Positions 56,713 through 64,000 of a stretch of 64,000 nt of DNA are shown here, in pieces. Within the stretch, counting starts at the first letter, position 1. Every line of letters starts with the position of its first letter. The position numbers and the translations under genes were made by a program. Location: assembly GCA_025996865.1 (NCBI GenBank), contig BNTV01000007.1, positions 1-64,000 on the forward strand, in the 5' to 3' direction. The DNA is from Bacteroidia bacterium (lineage in GTDB: Bacteria > Bacteroidota > Bacteroidia > Bacteroidales > Azobacteroidaceae). A model generated the notes under the pieces. It was not told the origin of the DNA and ran no database searches. It saw nothing but the letters and a program-made list of their open reading frames with translations.

Positions 56713-56798
56713 TCTAAATTCATTTAAATTGTTATTATTAATATTTTTGCACGAAGGTATAGATATTTATTGATAATCCCAAATACAATTTTTTTATT

Positions 56799-58706
56799 TT
56801 AAAGTTTAATAGAATATGCATTCTCTACCGGAAGGAAGCAAATATGCTCGTCACAACATTGGTATTTAATCGTAAATGTTGCTTCTCCCACACCTTTTCC
56901 TGTAACTTCACGAACAAATACGATTTCATCCTCATAGATGGATTGAGTGCTATGGCTAAGCGGTTTAAAGGGCGGTTTCTGTAAATTACCCACCGCTTGA
57001 TAACCTTCCGGCAAATCAAAATTCAATTCGAGAGGAATAAACGGATCTGTTTCTGCTACATTGGCATAGACATAGTATCCCGGATGAATTTTCACTTTGA
57101 CCACTATCTCTTTATTTCCATTTTCTTTCGAAATGATGCCGGTCGCTACACTTACCGGATTCAGATCGCTTGTTTCCGCCGAGTTAATTTCAGCAATCGC
57201 TTTACGCGCTTCTTTGGCATGGTAATCATTGGCGCCGGGTTCCCGCGTATTGATTAAAAACAAATATCCGCCCGGTTCGGTAAAGAAGAAGCGGTCTTTG
57301 TAGGTCTCGTACCAGTTGCGCCATTCTTTCGGAGTTGAAAAATCGACCAAAGTATAGCGATCCAGTATGCGTTTTCCTTTTTCGACGTCTTTCCCTGATT
57401 CCAATAGCTTAATAGCCTCATCCAAAAGCTGTTTGTCATAATAAGGAATACCCAGACTTTTTACGTCTTCATCGATTTCGATGTGATAAAATCCCTCGCT
57501 GTAAAAATAATCCCGGTTGGCATCATAAAATTTGGCATATTCTTCTACATTTGTTCCGAAAAGCGGGAAAAAATCTTTTTGATACCGTTTGATATAATTT
57601 TCAAATGTGATGGGAGGCGAAGGTTTGAAGTCCAACGCCGACTTTTCTCTTGCGGTCAATGTTTCGCCTTTCGCCTGTTTTGCGATGGCGGTTTTTTGCG
57701 ATTCCAAATACATTTGGTTAAATTCCTCATCGCCTTTCAGACGGTCTTCGTAACTTTCCCTTGTGGAAAGGTATTTCAATTCTTTCAAATATTCCCGCGT
57801 AGCAATTCGGTCGTTGTATTTTCGAGCAATTACTCCTTGTCCGTTATATTGAGAGATATAGACGATGGCATTCGCCAAAACCGCCTTTGCTTCTTCCGTC
57901 ATATAAGCCGGGGAAGCGGCAAAACCCCAATGCAGGAAATTTCCGTGTCGTCCGATAGCAACGGCATCCAAAGTTTTCGCGCAAACGCCGCTGGAAATAT
58001 ATTCCGCATCCGGAGAATCTTCAAAACCCCAAGGGCGGGCTACCATGCCTATCCGAAAATCATTGTCCGAAGCATAGCCTTTGGTTTGCACTTTCCACAT
58101 GGGAAGAGATTCCGGTATCGGTCCATCTGCAAAATAAGCATAATGAAAAGCATCTTCCGGCGTTGGCTTTGTCTCGAATGTCAGCTTGACAGGGAAAGGA
58201 ACGCTAAAAATCGGATGTTCCTGCCTGAGATGATGCGCGTCCGCATCCAAGCAAAGACAATACCAATCGGTTTTTAAGCCAATCCGGCGACCCAATCTTT
58301 CGCCCAATTCACCAATTGTTACCATGGGGCGGTTAAAACTTTCCGTTAAGTAGCCTTCCATAAGATATTTCGTGATATTACCGGAAGCATCCTTTTCCGT
58401 TACGCGGGGAACAATAGGCTTGGGTGTTCCATCCATCACGGTTACGTCATATTTTTGGGATGCTGCTTCTGTGTAATCCTTGGCTTGAATCACTGTTACC
58501 GACTTGAAATATTGCTTCAGCATCTTTTCAAACGATTTTGTGCGCTCTTGAATGCTTTTCTGAAAAGCAATCGAATCATTCGCAAAATGTTCCTTGCTCC
58601 AATCGCTGGAACCGCCGACATACAGGATTTTCAAATCGCTTTTTTGCGCAAAAGCAGCGCTATAAGATAATAGCGCTGCCAAGATGAATAAACATGCCCG
58701 TTTCAT
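56799..58706 (-). CDS. ThuA-like domain fused to DsbD N-terminal-like domain
   Basis: 635 aa with signal peptide (ILAALLSYSAAFAQ). The N-terminal about 290 residues (LKILYVGGSSDWSKEHF, VTVMDGTPKP, AIGRHGNFLHWGFAASPAYM, then LANAIVYIS) look like a ThuA/GATase-like fold. A middle helical part follows. The last about 120 residues match DsbD-N/DsbC-like domains (KVKIHPGYYVYANV) and end with a cysteine cluster, YQCCDEHICFLP. Such domains pass electrons between thioredoxin-like partners, and a TlpA protein is next in the operon. Substrate unknown; the fusion was not recognised as a named family. Confidence 0.65.
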   Translation of the reverse strand: MKRACLFILAALLSYSAAFAQKSDLKILYVGGSSDWSKEHFANDSIAFQKSIQERTKSFEKMLKQYFKSVTVIQAKDYTEAASQKYDVTVMDGTPKPIVPRVTEKDASGNITKYLMEGYLTESFNRPMVTIGELGERLGRRIGLKTDWYCLCLDADAHHLRQEHPIFSVPFPVKLTFETKPTPEDAFHYAYFADGPIPESLPMWKVQTKGYASDNDFRIGMVARPWGFEDSPDAEYISSGVCAKTLDAVAIGRHGNFLHWGFAASPAYMTEEAKAVLANAIVYISQYNGQGVIARKYNDRIATREYLKELKYLSTRESYEDRLKGDEEFNQMYLESQKTAIAKQAKGETLTAREKSALDFKPSPPITFENYIKRYQKDFFPLFGTNVEEYAKFYDANRDYFYSEGFYHIEIDEDVKSLGIPYYDKQLLDEAIKLLESGKDVEKGKRILDRYTLVDFSTPKEWRNWYETYKDRFFFTEPGGYLFLINTREPGANDYHAKEARKAIAEINSAETSDLNPVSVATGIISKENGNKEIVVKVKIHPGYYVYANVAETDPFIPLELNFDLPEGYQAVGNLQKPPFKPLSHSTQSIYEDEIVFVREVTGKGVGEATFTIKYQCCDEHICFLPVENAYSIKL

Positions 58707-58712
58707 GAGATT

Positions 58713-60263
58713 TTAGTACTTGTTTTGTTCTATTTTCCCGTCACTGCTGATGATTTCCGTATTGGGAACAGGAACTGCGTATCGTCTTGAATCTTTGCCT
58801 AATGTATAAGTCTTTACCGATTCTTGCGGCAATACGGCTGATTCTGCGTAAGGATAAAACTCCCGCGTAATTACTACGTCATCAAAAGCATCTGCATTGG
58901 CATTGAAACGGCGTATATCAAACCAGCGTATAGAAAACGGTATCTCCCGCCTGCGTTCTTCCAGAATTTTTTTGACCGCTTCTTCTCTTGTTGTTGCGGA
59001 AAGATTGATCTTACCGGCAGGCAAAGAATTATCCATGCGCTTGGCGCGAAGAATGTTTACCGTATTTATGGCTTCGGGAATATTTCCGTCACGCGCCAGA
59101 CATTCCGCTTTTGTCAGAATCATTTCGGCTACCGTTGGGCCGGCCGGGATTCTGTCCTTAAAGAAGAAAACATATCCCGGATAACTGTATGAAGGTTGGA
59201 GCATTCCGCGATCGTAAGAATAATCTTCTACGATGTGGTATTTGTAGCGGAGATCCGATTCACTTCTGCCATACAAGTCTAATAATTCCTTGCTGGGAAC
59301 ATACCACCACGATTCGTGGTTCAACAAACGGAAATAGTAAAATTCCTTCCATCCCAACATATCCGTCATATCCGTTTGATTATCATGCGTATATGGAAAT
59401 TTAAGGGAAACAACCGCTTTCTTTTCCGGATCGTTCGGATTGATTGTATAACTGTTGGGACGATCGCTGTACTTCATTTCCGTATTGTAATCGACCAAAG
59501 TACTGTACTCGCTCAATGCGGCATTGGCATATTTCAACGCTTCGGCATAATTGTTGCGTCCCAGATGATACCTTGCCGCCAACGCATTTGCCGCTCCGAT
59601 ATTTGCACGCCATGAGCGTACTTTTCCATCCTTGAGCAAATGCACCGGCGTTTTTAACGCTTCCTGCAAATCCGATTCTATCAAAGCATAAGTTTCGGAA
59701 AGCGTATTTCTTGAAGAAAGTTCTTCAAAACTAACCGATTGTTTGAGCGGAAGTCCCAACTCATCTTTTGTGCTTTCCGAATACGGCAAACAATATTTAT
59801 CCGCCAAATCCAAGTAGCTGTAAGCTCTTATCAAATGGGATTCCGCTTCCAGAATGGCTTTTTCTTCATCCGAACCGCTTACTTTGCTCAGGTTCTGTAA
59901 CACCATGTTGGCTGTAAATATTTTCTTGTACTCGTTTGGCCAAAAGAAAGTCCTGCCGTCAAAGGCTATGCGGTTCATGTCCCAAAGAGCATATTGTACG
60001 GCGGCTAAATTATACGAAGCGGGCCGTGCATCATACAAATCGGCATATAAACCGTAATCGTCTGTTGCATAAACAGAATTTCTATTGCTGACTTGGTAGA
60101 AACTCGAATAAGCGCCCAACAGAGCATCCAACTGTTCCACCGTGGTTGGAACCAATGATGATGTTTTAGATGGACTTTTGTCTAAAAAATCATCACATCC
60201 CATTACTCCTGCACATAAAATAAAAAGGAGACTTTTTGAAAGTATATTATTAAAGATTTTCAT
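58713..60263 (-). CDS. SusD/RagB-type lipoprotein, second operon
   Basis: 516 aa. Lipobox VMGCDDF and FLDKSPSK, TPR-rich helical body, C-terminal RRREIPFSIRWFDIRRFNANAD. Forms the lid of the SusC transporter encoded just upstream (11 bases). Downstream gene starts 6 bases after its stop, so one operon. Substrate not readable. Confidence 0.93.
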   Translation of the reverse strand: MKIFNNILSKSLLFILCAGVMGCDDFLDKSPSKTSSLVPTTVEQLDALLGAYSSFYQVSNRNSVYATDDYGLYADLYDARPASYNLAAVQYALWDMNRIAFDGRTFFWPNEYKKIFTANMVLQNLSKVSGSDEEKAILEAESHLIRAYSYLDLADKYCLPYSESTKDELGLPLKQSVSFEELSSRNTLSETYALIESDLQEALKTPVHLLKDGKVRSWRANIGAANALAARYHLGRNNYAEALKYANAALSEYSTLVDYNTEMKYSDRPNSYTINPNDPEKKAVVSLKFPYTHDNQTDMTDMLGWKEFYYFRLLNHESWWYVPSKELLDLYGRSESDLRYKYHIVEDYSYDRGMLQPSYSYPGYVFFFKDRIPAGPTVAEMILTKAECLARDGNIPEAINTVNILRAKRMDNSLPAGKINLSATTREEAVKKILEERRREIPFSIRWFDIRRFNANADAFDDVVITREFYPYAESAVLPQESVKTYTLGKDSRRYAVPVPNTEIISSDGKIEQNKY

Positions 60264-60274
60264 ATTGCTTACTT

Positions 60275-63200
60275 TTAAAATTGAAATTTAACACCGAAAG
60301 TATAATTAGGTTGCGGTTTCATTGAGCCTTTGGGAAACTCCGGGTCTTCATTGAATCCGTTTGCATACAGGGAAAGTGCATTATTTACCTGTCCGTAAAT
60401 CTGCAAACCTTCAAATCCCAATTTAGAGAGTATTTTAGTTGGCAGATTGTAATACAGTGAAACTTCCTGTAACCGGACGTGGTTGGCATTTTCAGCCAAA
60501 TAATCCAAATAGGGATAAAAACGATCCCAGAAGTAGAAACGGTCTTCCGTATCTCCATTTAAGGGAAGGGGAACAATTTTATTCGGATCCCCGTTCCGGA
60601 CTTCATCCAATTTGGTATTGGGAAGCACGCGAGCGCCCCAAACCACAGGATAATTAAACGATTGACGGTTAAATTTATGTCCGAATTTTCCTGTTACGAT
60701 AAATGAAAAAGTCAGGTCTTTGTATGTGAAATTATTTGTGAATCCGGCTACCCAGGGCGCTACTTTTGTACCCATATCCAGACAGAAATCCCGTCCGTCG
60801 CCGGGAGGCCATCCGCCGAATCCATATACGTCATCACCTGCTCCTTGAATTTTGGGTTGCCAGTTGGGATTTTGTTCCGTCCCGTCATTGCGTATTCCGG
60901 CGTATTTAAAGCTCCAAAGCGTTTGAGTGTTGTGCCCTTCAACGTAAGCGGCAGTGCCGCCATCGGTCAACTCATATCCCTGATAAGTAGCTTTGAATAA
61001 TTTGGTAATTTTATTCTTGTTATAGGAGAGATTCAAATTTCCCCGCCATGAAATCTGTTTACTTAATTGTTGGCGAGTTCCAATTTCCAGTTCTATTCCC
61101 TTGTTGGACATTTCGCCCGCATTGAGTTTCTGGGAAGTTGTTCCGTTAATAGCGGGAATAGACATTGCTACAATCAAATCTTTACTTTTCTTGTCATAAA
61201 TATCTATTTTTCCGTTTAATTGGCCGTTAAAGAATGAATAATCTATTCCGAAGTTCAGTGTTCCCGTTTTTTCCCACCGCAGGGTTGGATTTCCATAACT
61301 GGAAATAGTAGCCGTTCGTTCATTGGTATAGACATTGGGGGTTGCAGCTACGTTGATCAGCGGTTTGAAAGAAGTCGTTTTGTCCACATTACCGCCGTAA
61401 CCGTAGGTAAGACGAAGATTCAACCGATCAATCCATGATTTAGATTTCAAGAACTCTTCTCGTCCTGCTTGCCAACTTCCTCCAATAGACCAAAACGGTT
61501 CATAGCGATAAGCCGGATCGTCTGTAATCAGGTTTGATGCCTGTGTACGGGCGCTTCCCGATAGCGTATATTTGTTGTCGAAAGTATAGGCAAGATTACC
61601 GTACAGAGAAAAGAAACGGTCTGTAGTATGAAAAAATTTACCGGTATAGGTAAATGTTTGATTACTCATTTGCCAGTTCTTGATTTGCAAATTACCGGTT
61701 CCACCGGGGCCATTGGGGAATGTGCCCACCGTAAGTTTGTCATCATCGTATCCGTAAGTTGTCGGATAATTAGTGGTTCTGTAAACGGCGTCACTGATTT
61801 CAGTACCTCCCACAAAATTGATTGCATGTTTTTCCGCAAAAACCTGATTGATATTTAATTGATTTCTGAAATACCATGTATTTCTCTCGGCGCCGGTTTG
61901 GTACAAAATACTTCCCTTGGACAAATTAGGGCTTATCGTTCCATTCGGAGTACCGTCCCATGTTGCCGCTTTATTTATCTTGTCCCGTACAAAGTAAGTG
62001 TTCTCGTTGTATAAATTCCGGTTCTGTACCTCTGTTAATTCATACTGCACCTTGCTGTCGAGGGTGATTCCCTTCCAAATTTTGAAGGTCAAACCGGCTT
62101 GGACACGTGCGTTGATATCTCTCACTGTTAAATCCGAGTTTTCCATTTCCGTAATCGGATTATAACCCCAATTGGAATAAGGAAACCGACTCGTGGGTAC
62201 ATAACGGTCTAAATTGGGCTGATAATTGCCGTTGGATAAATTTGTGCGGCTACCGTCCGGATTTACCAACATTTCGTATGGCGTTATATCCGGAATTGTG
62301 TATGAAGTAACCGTTGGTCTTTCATCTGAAGCCAAGTTATTAATAACTATCCCGTTCTTACCTGTTTCTTTGTTCTGCACATAAGTTCCCGAAAAATTGA
62401 AATCCAACCAACGGAACAGATTTACATCCGACCGGTAATTCACGGAAATTTTGTTTACTCCGGCTCCTTTCATGTAGCGCCCTTGTTCTTCATACAATAA
62501 AGATAAAACATTGGTAATTCTGTCACTACCACCATAAATATTCACGCTTTGTTGGTGAGTAACCGGATTTTGGAGCAAATATTTTCTGATTTGGTCACTG
62601 TTATCGTAATTTTTATAACTCTCCAAGCGTGAATTTCGTTCCTGCTCGGTAATGTAACCAAGATAATGTTCATTCATGGCAAGCAATCCCGGAGAAAAAG
62701 AAGCCATATCGTAAATTCCATCTGCAAGAAGCCGACCGCTCCATTTGTTAAAAGCTAATTTTTCGTATTCCACTACTTCTGCCGAGGAAGCTATGGGACG
62801 CGCATAATCAAGATCTGCTTTGGGAGCAACCTTAAACAAAGAAGATACTTCTATGCGAGTACTCTTCTTTCCCCGTTTTGTAGTAATTACAATGACGCCA
62901 TTGGCCGCACGCGCTCCCCATATTGAAGATGCAGCAGCATCTTTCAAAACAGTAATCGATTCAACATCAGTCGGATTGATGTATTTGAAATCGCCTTCAA
63001 TGGCAAATCCGTCAACTACAATCAAAGGCGAATTACCGTCCGGATCCAACCGGGTTTGTCCCCGTACTTCAAAAGTCGGATCACCATTCAGATCTACCCA
63101 ACCCTGGATACCATTAACAGTTCCCACCAATGCCGTTGCAATATTGGTAGTCGGTTTTTCTATAAACTGCTTATCTATAATGTCGAAAGATCCGGTCGCC

Positions 63201-63661
63201 CTTTCGCGCGAAATCGTTTGATAACCGGTCACCACCACTTCATCTAATGTGCCATCTGTGCTCAGACTGACATTCAATTCACTTTGCTGGCCTATTTTTA
63301 TTTCTTTTTTCTGCATTCCGACATAAGAAAACACTAAAGTTGAACCGGACGGATTTTCCACGGTTAACTGATAGTGTCCCCGGCTATCTGCGACTGTACC
63401 GGTTTGAGTGCCTTTTACAAGCACTGATACACCCGGTAAAACTTCACCGTATTCGTCTGTTACGACACCTTTAATCACTTTTCTTGATCCTTGTTGTTGT
63501 GTTTCTGTTGTTGCGGTAATCTCATTGAGAGACGCCCCGGCCGGAAGAACCGGATAAAACAAGAAAAGGGATAATACTCCCAGTTTCAATGTTTTTAACA
63601 TTTTTCGGTCTTTAATATCCGTCTGCTTCAATCGGACATTTTTCAAAATAGTTTCTGTCAT
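60275..63661 (-). CDS. SusC/RagA-type TonB-dependent transporter, second operon
   Basis: 1128 aa (or 1108 from Met at 63601, with the signal peptide LGVLSLFLFYPVLPAGAS). Carboxypeptidase-like domain (GVVTDEYGEVLPGVSVLVKG), plug with DEVVVTGYQ and SIWGARAANGVIVITTKRG, then the barrel. First gene of the operon SusC-SusD-fusion-TlpA. The two starts cannot be separated by RBS strength. Imports an unknown nutrient with the SusD partner. Confidence 0.94.
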   Translation of the reverse strand: MTETILKNVRLKQTDIKDRKMLKTLKLGVLSLFLFYPVLPAGASLNEITATTETQQQGSRKVIKGVVTDEYGEVLPGVSVLVKGTQTGTVADSRGHYQLTVENPSGSTLVFSYVGMQKKEIKIGQQSELNVSLSTDGTLDEVVVTGYQTISRERATGSFDIIDKQFIEKPTTNIATALVGTVNGIQGWVDLNGDPTFEVRGQTRLDPDGNSPLIVVDGFAIEGDFKYINPTDVESITVLKDAAASSIWGARAANGVIVITTKRGKKSTRIEVSSLFKVAPKADLDYARPIASSAEVVEYEKLAFNKWSGRLLADGIYDMASFSPGLLAMNEHYLGYITEQERNSRLESYKNYDNSDQIRKYLLQNPVTHQQSVNIYGGSDRITNVLSLLYEEQGRYMKGAGVNKISVNYRSDVNLFRWLDFNFSGTYVQNKETGKNGIVINNLASDERPTVTSYTIPDITPYEMLVNPDGSRTNLSNGNYQPNLDRYVPTSRFPYSNWGYNPITEMENSDLTVRDINARVQAGLTFKIWKGITLDSKVQYELTEVQNRNLYNENTYFVRDKINKAATWDGTPNGTISPNLSKGSILYQTGAERNTWYFRNQLNINQVFAEKHAINFVGGTEISDAVYRTTNYPTTYGYDDDKLTVGTFPNGPGGTGNLQIKNWQMSNQTFTYTGKFFHTTDRFFSLYGNLAYTFDNKYTLSGSARTQASNLITDDPAYRYEPFWSIGGSWQAGREEFLKSKSWIDRLNLRLTYGYGGNVDKTTSFKPLINVAATPNVYTNERTATISSYGNPTLRWEKTGTLNFGIDYSFFNGQLNGKIDIYDKKSKDLIVAMSIPAINGTTSQKLNAGEMSNKGIELEIGTRQQLSKQISWRGNLNLSYNKNKITKLFKATYQGYELTDGGTAAYVEGHNTQTLWSFKYAGIRNDGTEQNPNWQPKIQGAGDDVYGFGGWPPGDGRDFCLDMGTKVAPWVAGFTNNFTYKDLTFSFIVTGKFGHKFNRQSFNYPVVWGARVLPNTKLDEVRNGDPNKIVPLPLNGDTEDRFYFWDRFYPYLDYLAENANHVRLQEVSLYYNLPTKILSKLGFEGLQIYGQVNNALSLYANGFNEDPEFPKGSMKPQPNYTFGVKFQF

Positions 63662-63753
63662 AAGTTCTTTGCTTCTAATTACTAAAATTTATTATACATA
63701 CTAAAAAATCGGCATATCTAAAACAATTTATTATTTAACGAAATTTTAGGGTG

Positions 63754-63786
63754 CAAAGGTATAACATTTTTTTTTGTTAATGCAAA
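63754..63786 (-). promoter_or_regulatory. Promoter of the second SusC operon
   Basis: On the minus strand TTTG (63783-63786), 21 bases, TACCTTTG (63754-63761), about 95 bases before the start. Good -7 box; spacing slightly long. Confidence 0.5.
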
Positions 63787-63883
63787 TAAATATAAAAAAA
63801 TATATAAAAAATATTGTAATTTTCAGCGAGTTATTTTTTTTATTTTTGCTCTATCTGTTGCTACTTCAGCATATCTTTTGGAT

Positions 63884-64000
63884 TTATTTGGAAGTGGTTG
63901 CTGAAAATTTAAACTTCCCTGCATACTCCGAAGGACTCGCCCCATACTGTTCCCTGAAACATTTCCGGAAATAAGCCATATCCCTGAATCCCACGTGATA
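63884..64000 (-). CDS. AraC-type regulator, 3' end (runs off the window)
   Basis: 38 residues to TAA: HVGFRDMAYFRKCFREQYGA then SPSEYAGKF and a short tail. This is the second helix-turn-helix of AraC proteins (FRDMAYFRKCF, GxSPSEY). It could be a simple AraC regulator or the end of a hybrid two-component system, which often control SusC-SusD genes. The N-terminus is outside the window. Confidence 0.85.
   Translation of the reverse strand, partial: YHVGFRDMAYFRKCFREQYGASPSEYAGKFKFSATTSK

Noticed and set aside
57483..58277. 264-codon plus-strand frame inside the ThuA/DsbD fusion
   Set aside because: Antisense shadow; Phe- and Arg-rich without domain features.
1..64000. tRNA, rRNA, riboswitch or phage genes
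   Set aside because: No cloverleaf, rRNA segment, known riboswitch core or phage structural gene was recognised by reading; short RNAs could still be missed without a covariance search.

Overview
The window looks like a chromosomal segment of a Bacteroidales bacterium (Bacteroidetes). Evidence: two SusC/SusD outer-membrane uptake pairs, 6-bladed beta-propeller lipoproteins, TlpA/DUF4369-type thioredoxins, a GG-Bacteroidales type peptide precursor, WbqC, a YfhO-like protein, and promoters of the Bacteroidetes form (TTTG, then TAnnTTTG) before many genes. No rRNA, tRNA, CRISPR array, integrase or intact transposase was seen. The exact genus cannot be read from the sequence.

Region 1 (1-9,510, almost all minus strand) is the most unusual part: a peptide export locus. 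It has a C39-peptidase ABC exporter, an intact 86-residue precursor with a double-glycine leader and a core with ten cysteines, a second precursor broken by one missing base, three near-paralogous beta-propeller lipoproteins, and two intact TlpA-like thioredoxins (one free, one on a lipoprotein). Pieces of C39, TlpA and even a hipT 3' end are scattered between them, so the locus has been duplicated and recombined repeatedly. A cysteine-rich peptide, its exporter/protease and extracytoplasmic thiol enzymes together suggest export of a disulfide-bonded peptide; the role of the propellers is unknown.

Region 2 (9,584-18,422) is housekeeping: MerR-type regulator, M23 peptidase, alaS, rnr, YfhO-like membrane protein. 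Region 3 (18,480-30,115, minus strand) is a surface-glycan cluster: glycosyltransferases, two SAM methyltransferases, UDP-glucuronate decarboxylase, WbsX-like protein and an FkbM methyltransferase. It is interrupted by a hipBST-like three-gene toxin-antitoxin operon, a decayed antitoxin/AbiEii toxin fusion and an ATPase/nuclease-like gene with its own repeats. A second such ATPase (30,307, plus strand) sits next to a palindrome that abuts a remnant of a wzx flippase gene.

Region 4 (31,856-40,180, plus strand) is a visibly GC-richer SusC-SusD-DUF3823-glutaminase-like operon, ended by a perfect 31-bp hairpin. Region 5 (40,357-46,444, minus) resumes the glycan theme (fucosyltransferase-like, GT2, Wzx flippase) followed by mutS. 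Region 6 (46,563-53,180) holds a lamin-tail surface protein, asd, a 258-bp palindromic repeat, and a dapB-lepB-wbqC operon. Region 7 (53,525-64,000) has a secreted protein of unknown function and a second SusC-SusD operon that ends in a ThuA-like/DsbD-N fusion and a TlpA/DUF4369 thioredoxin, with the 3' end of an AraC-type regulator at the right edge.
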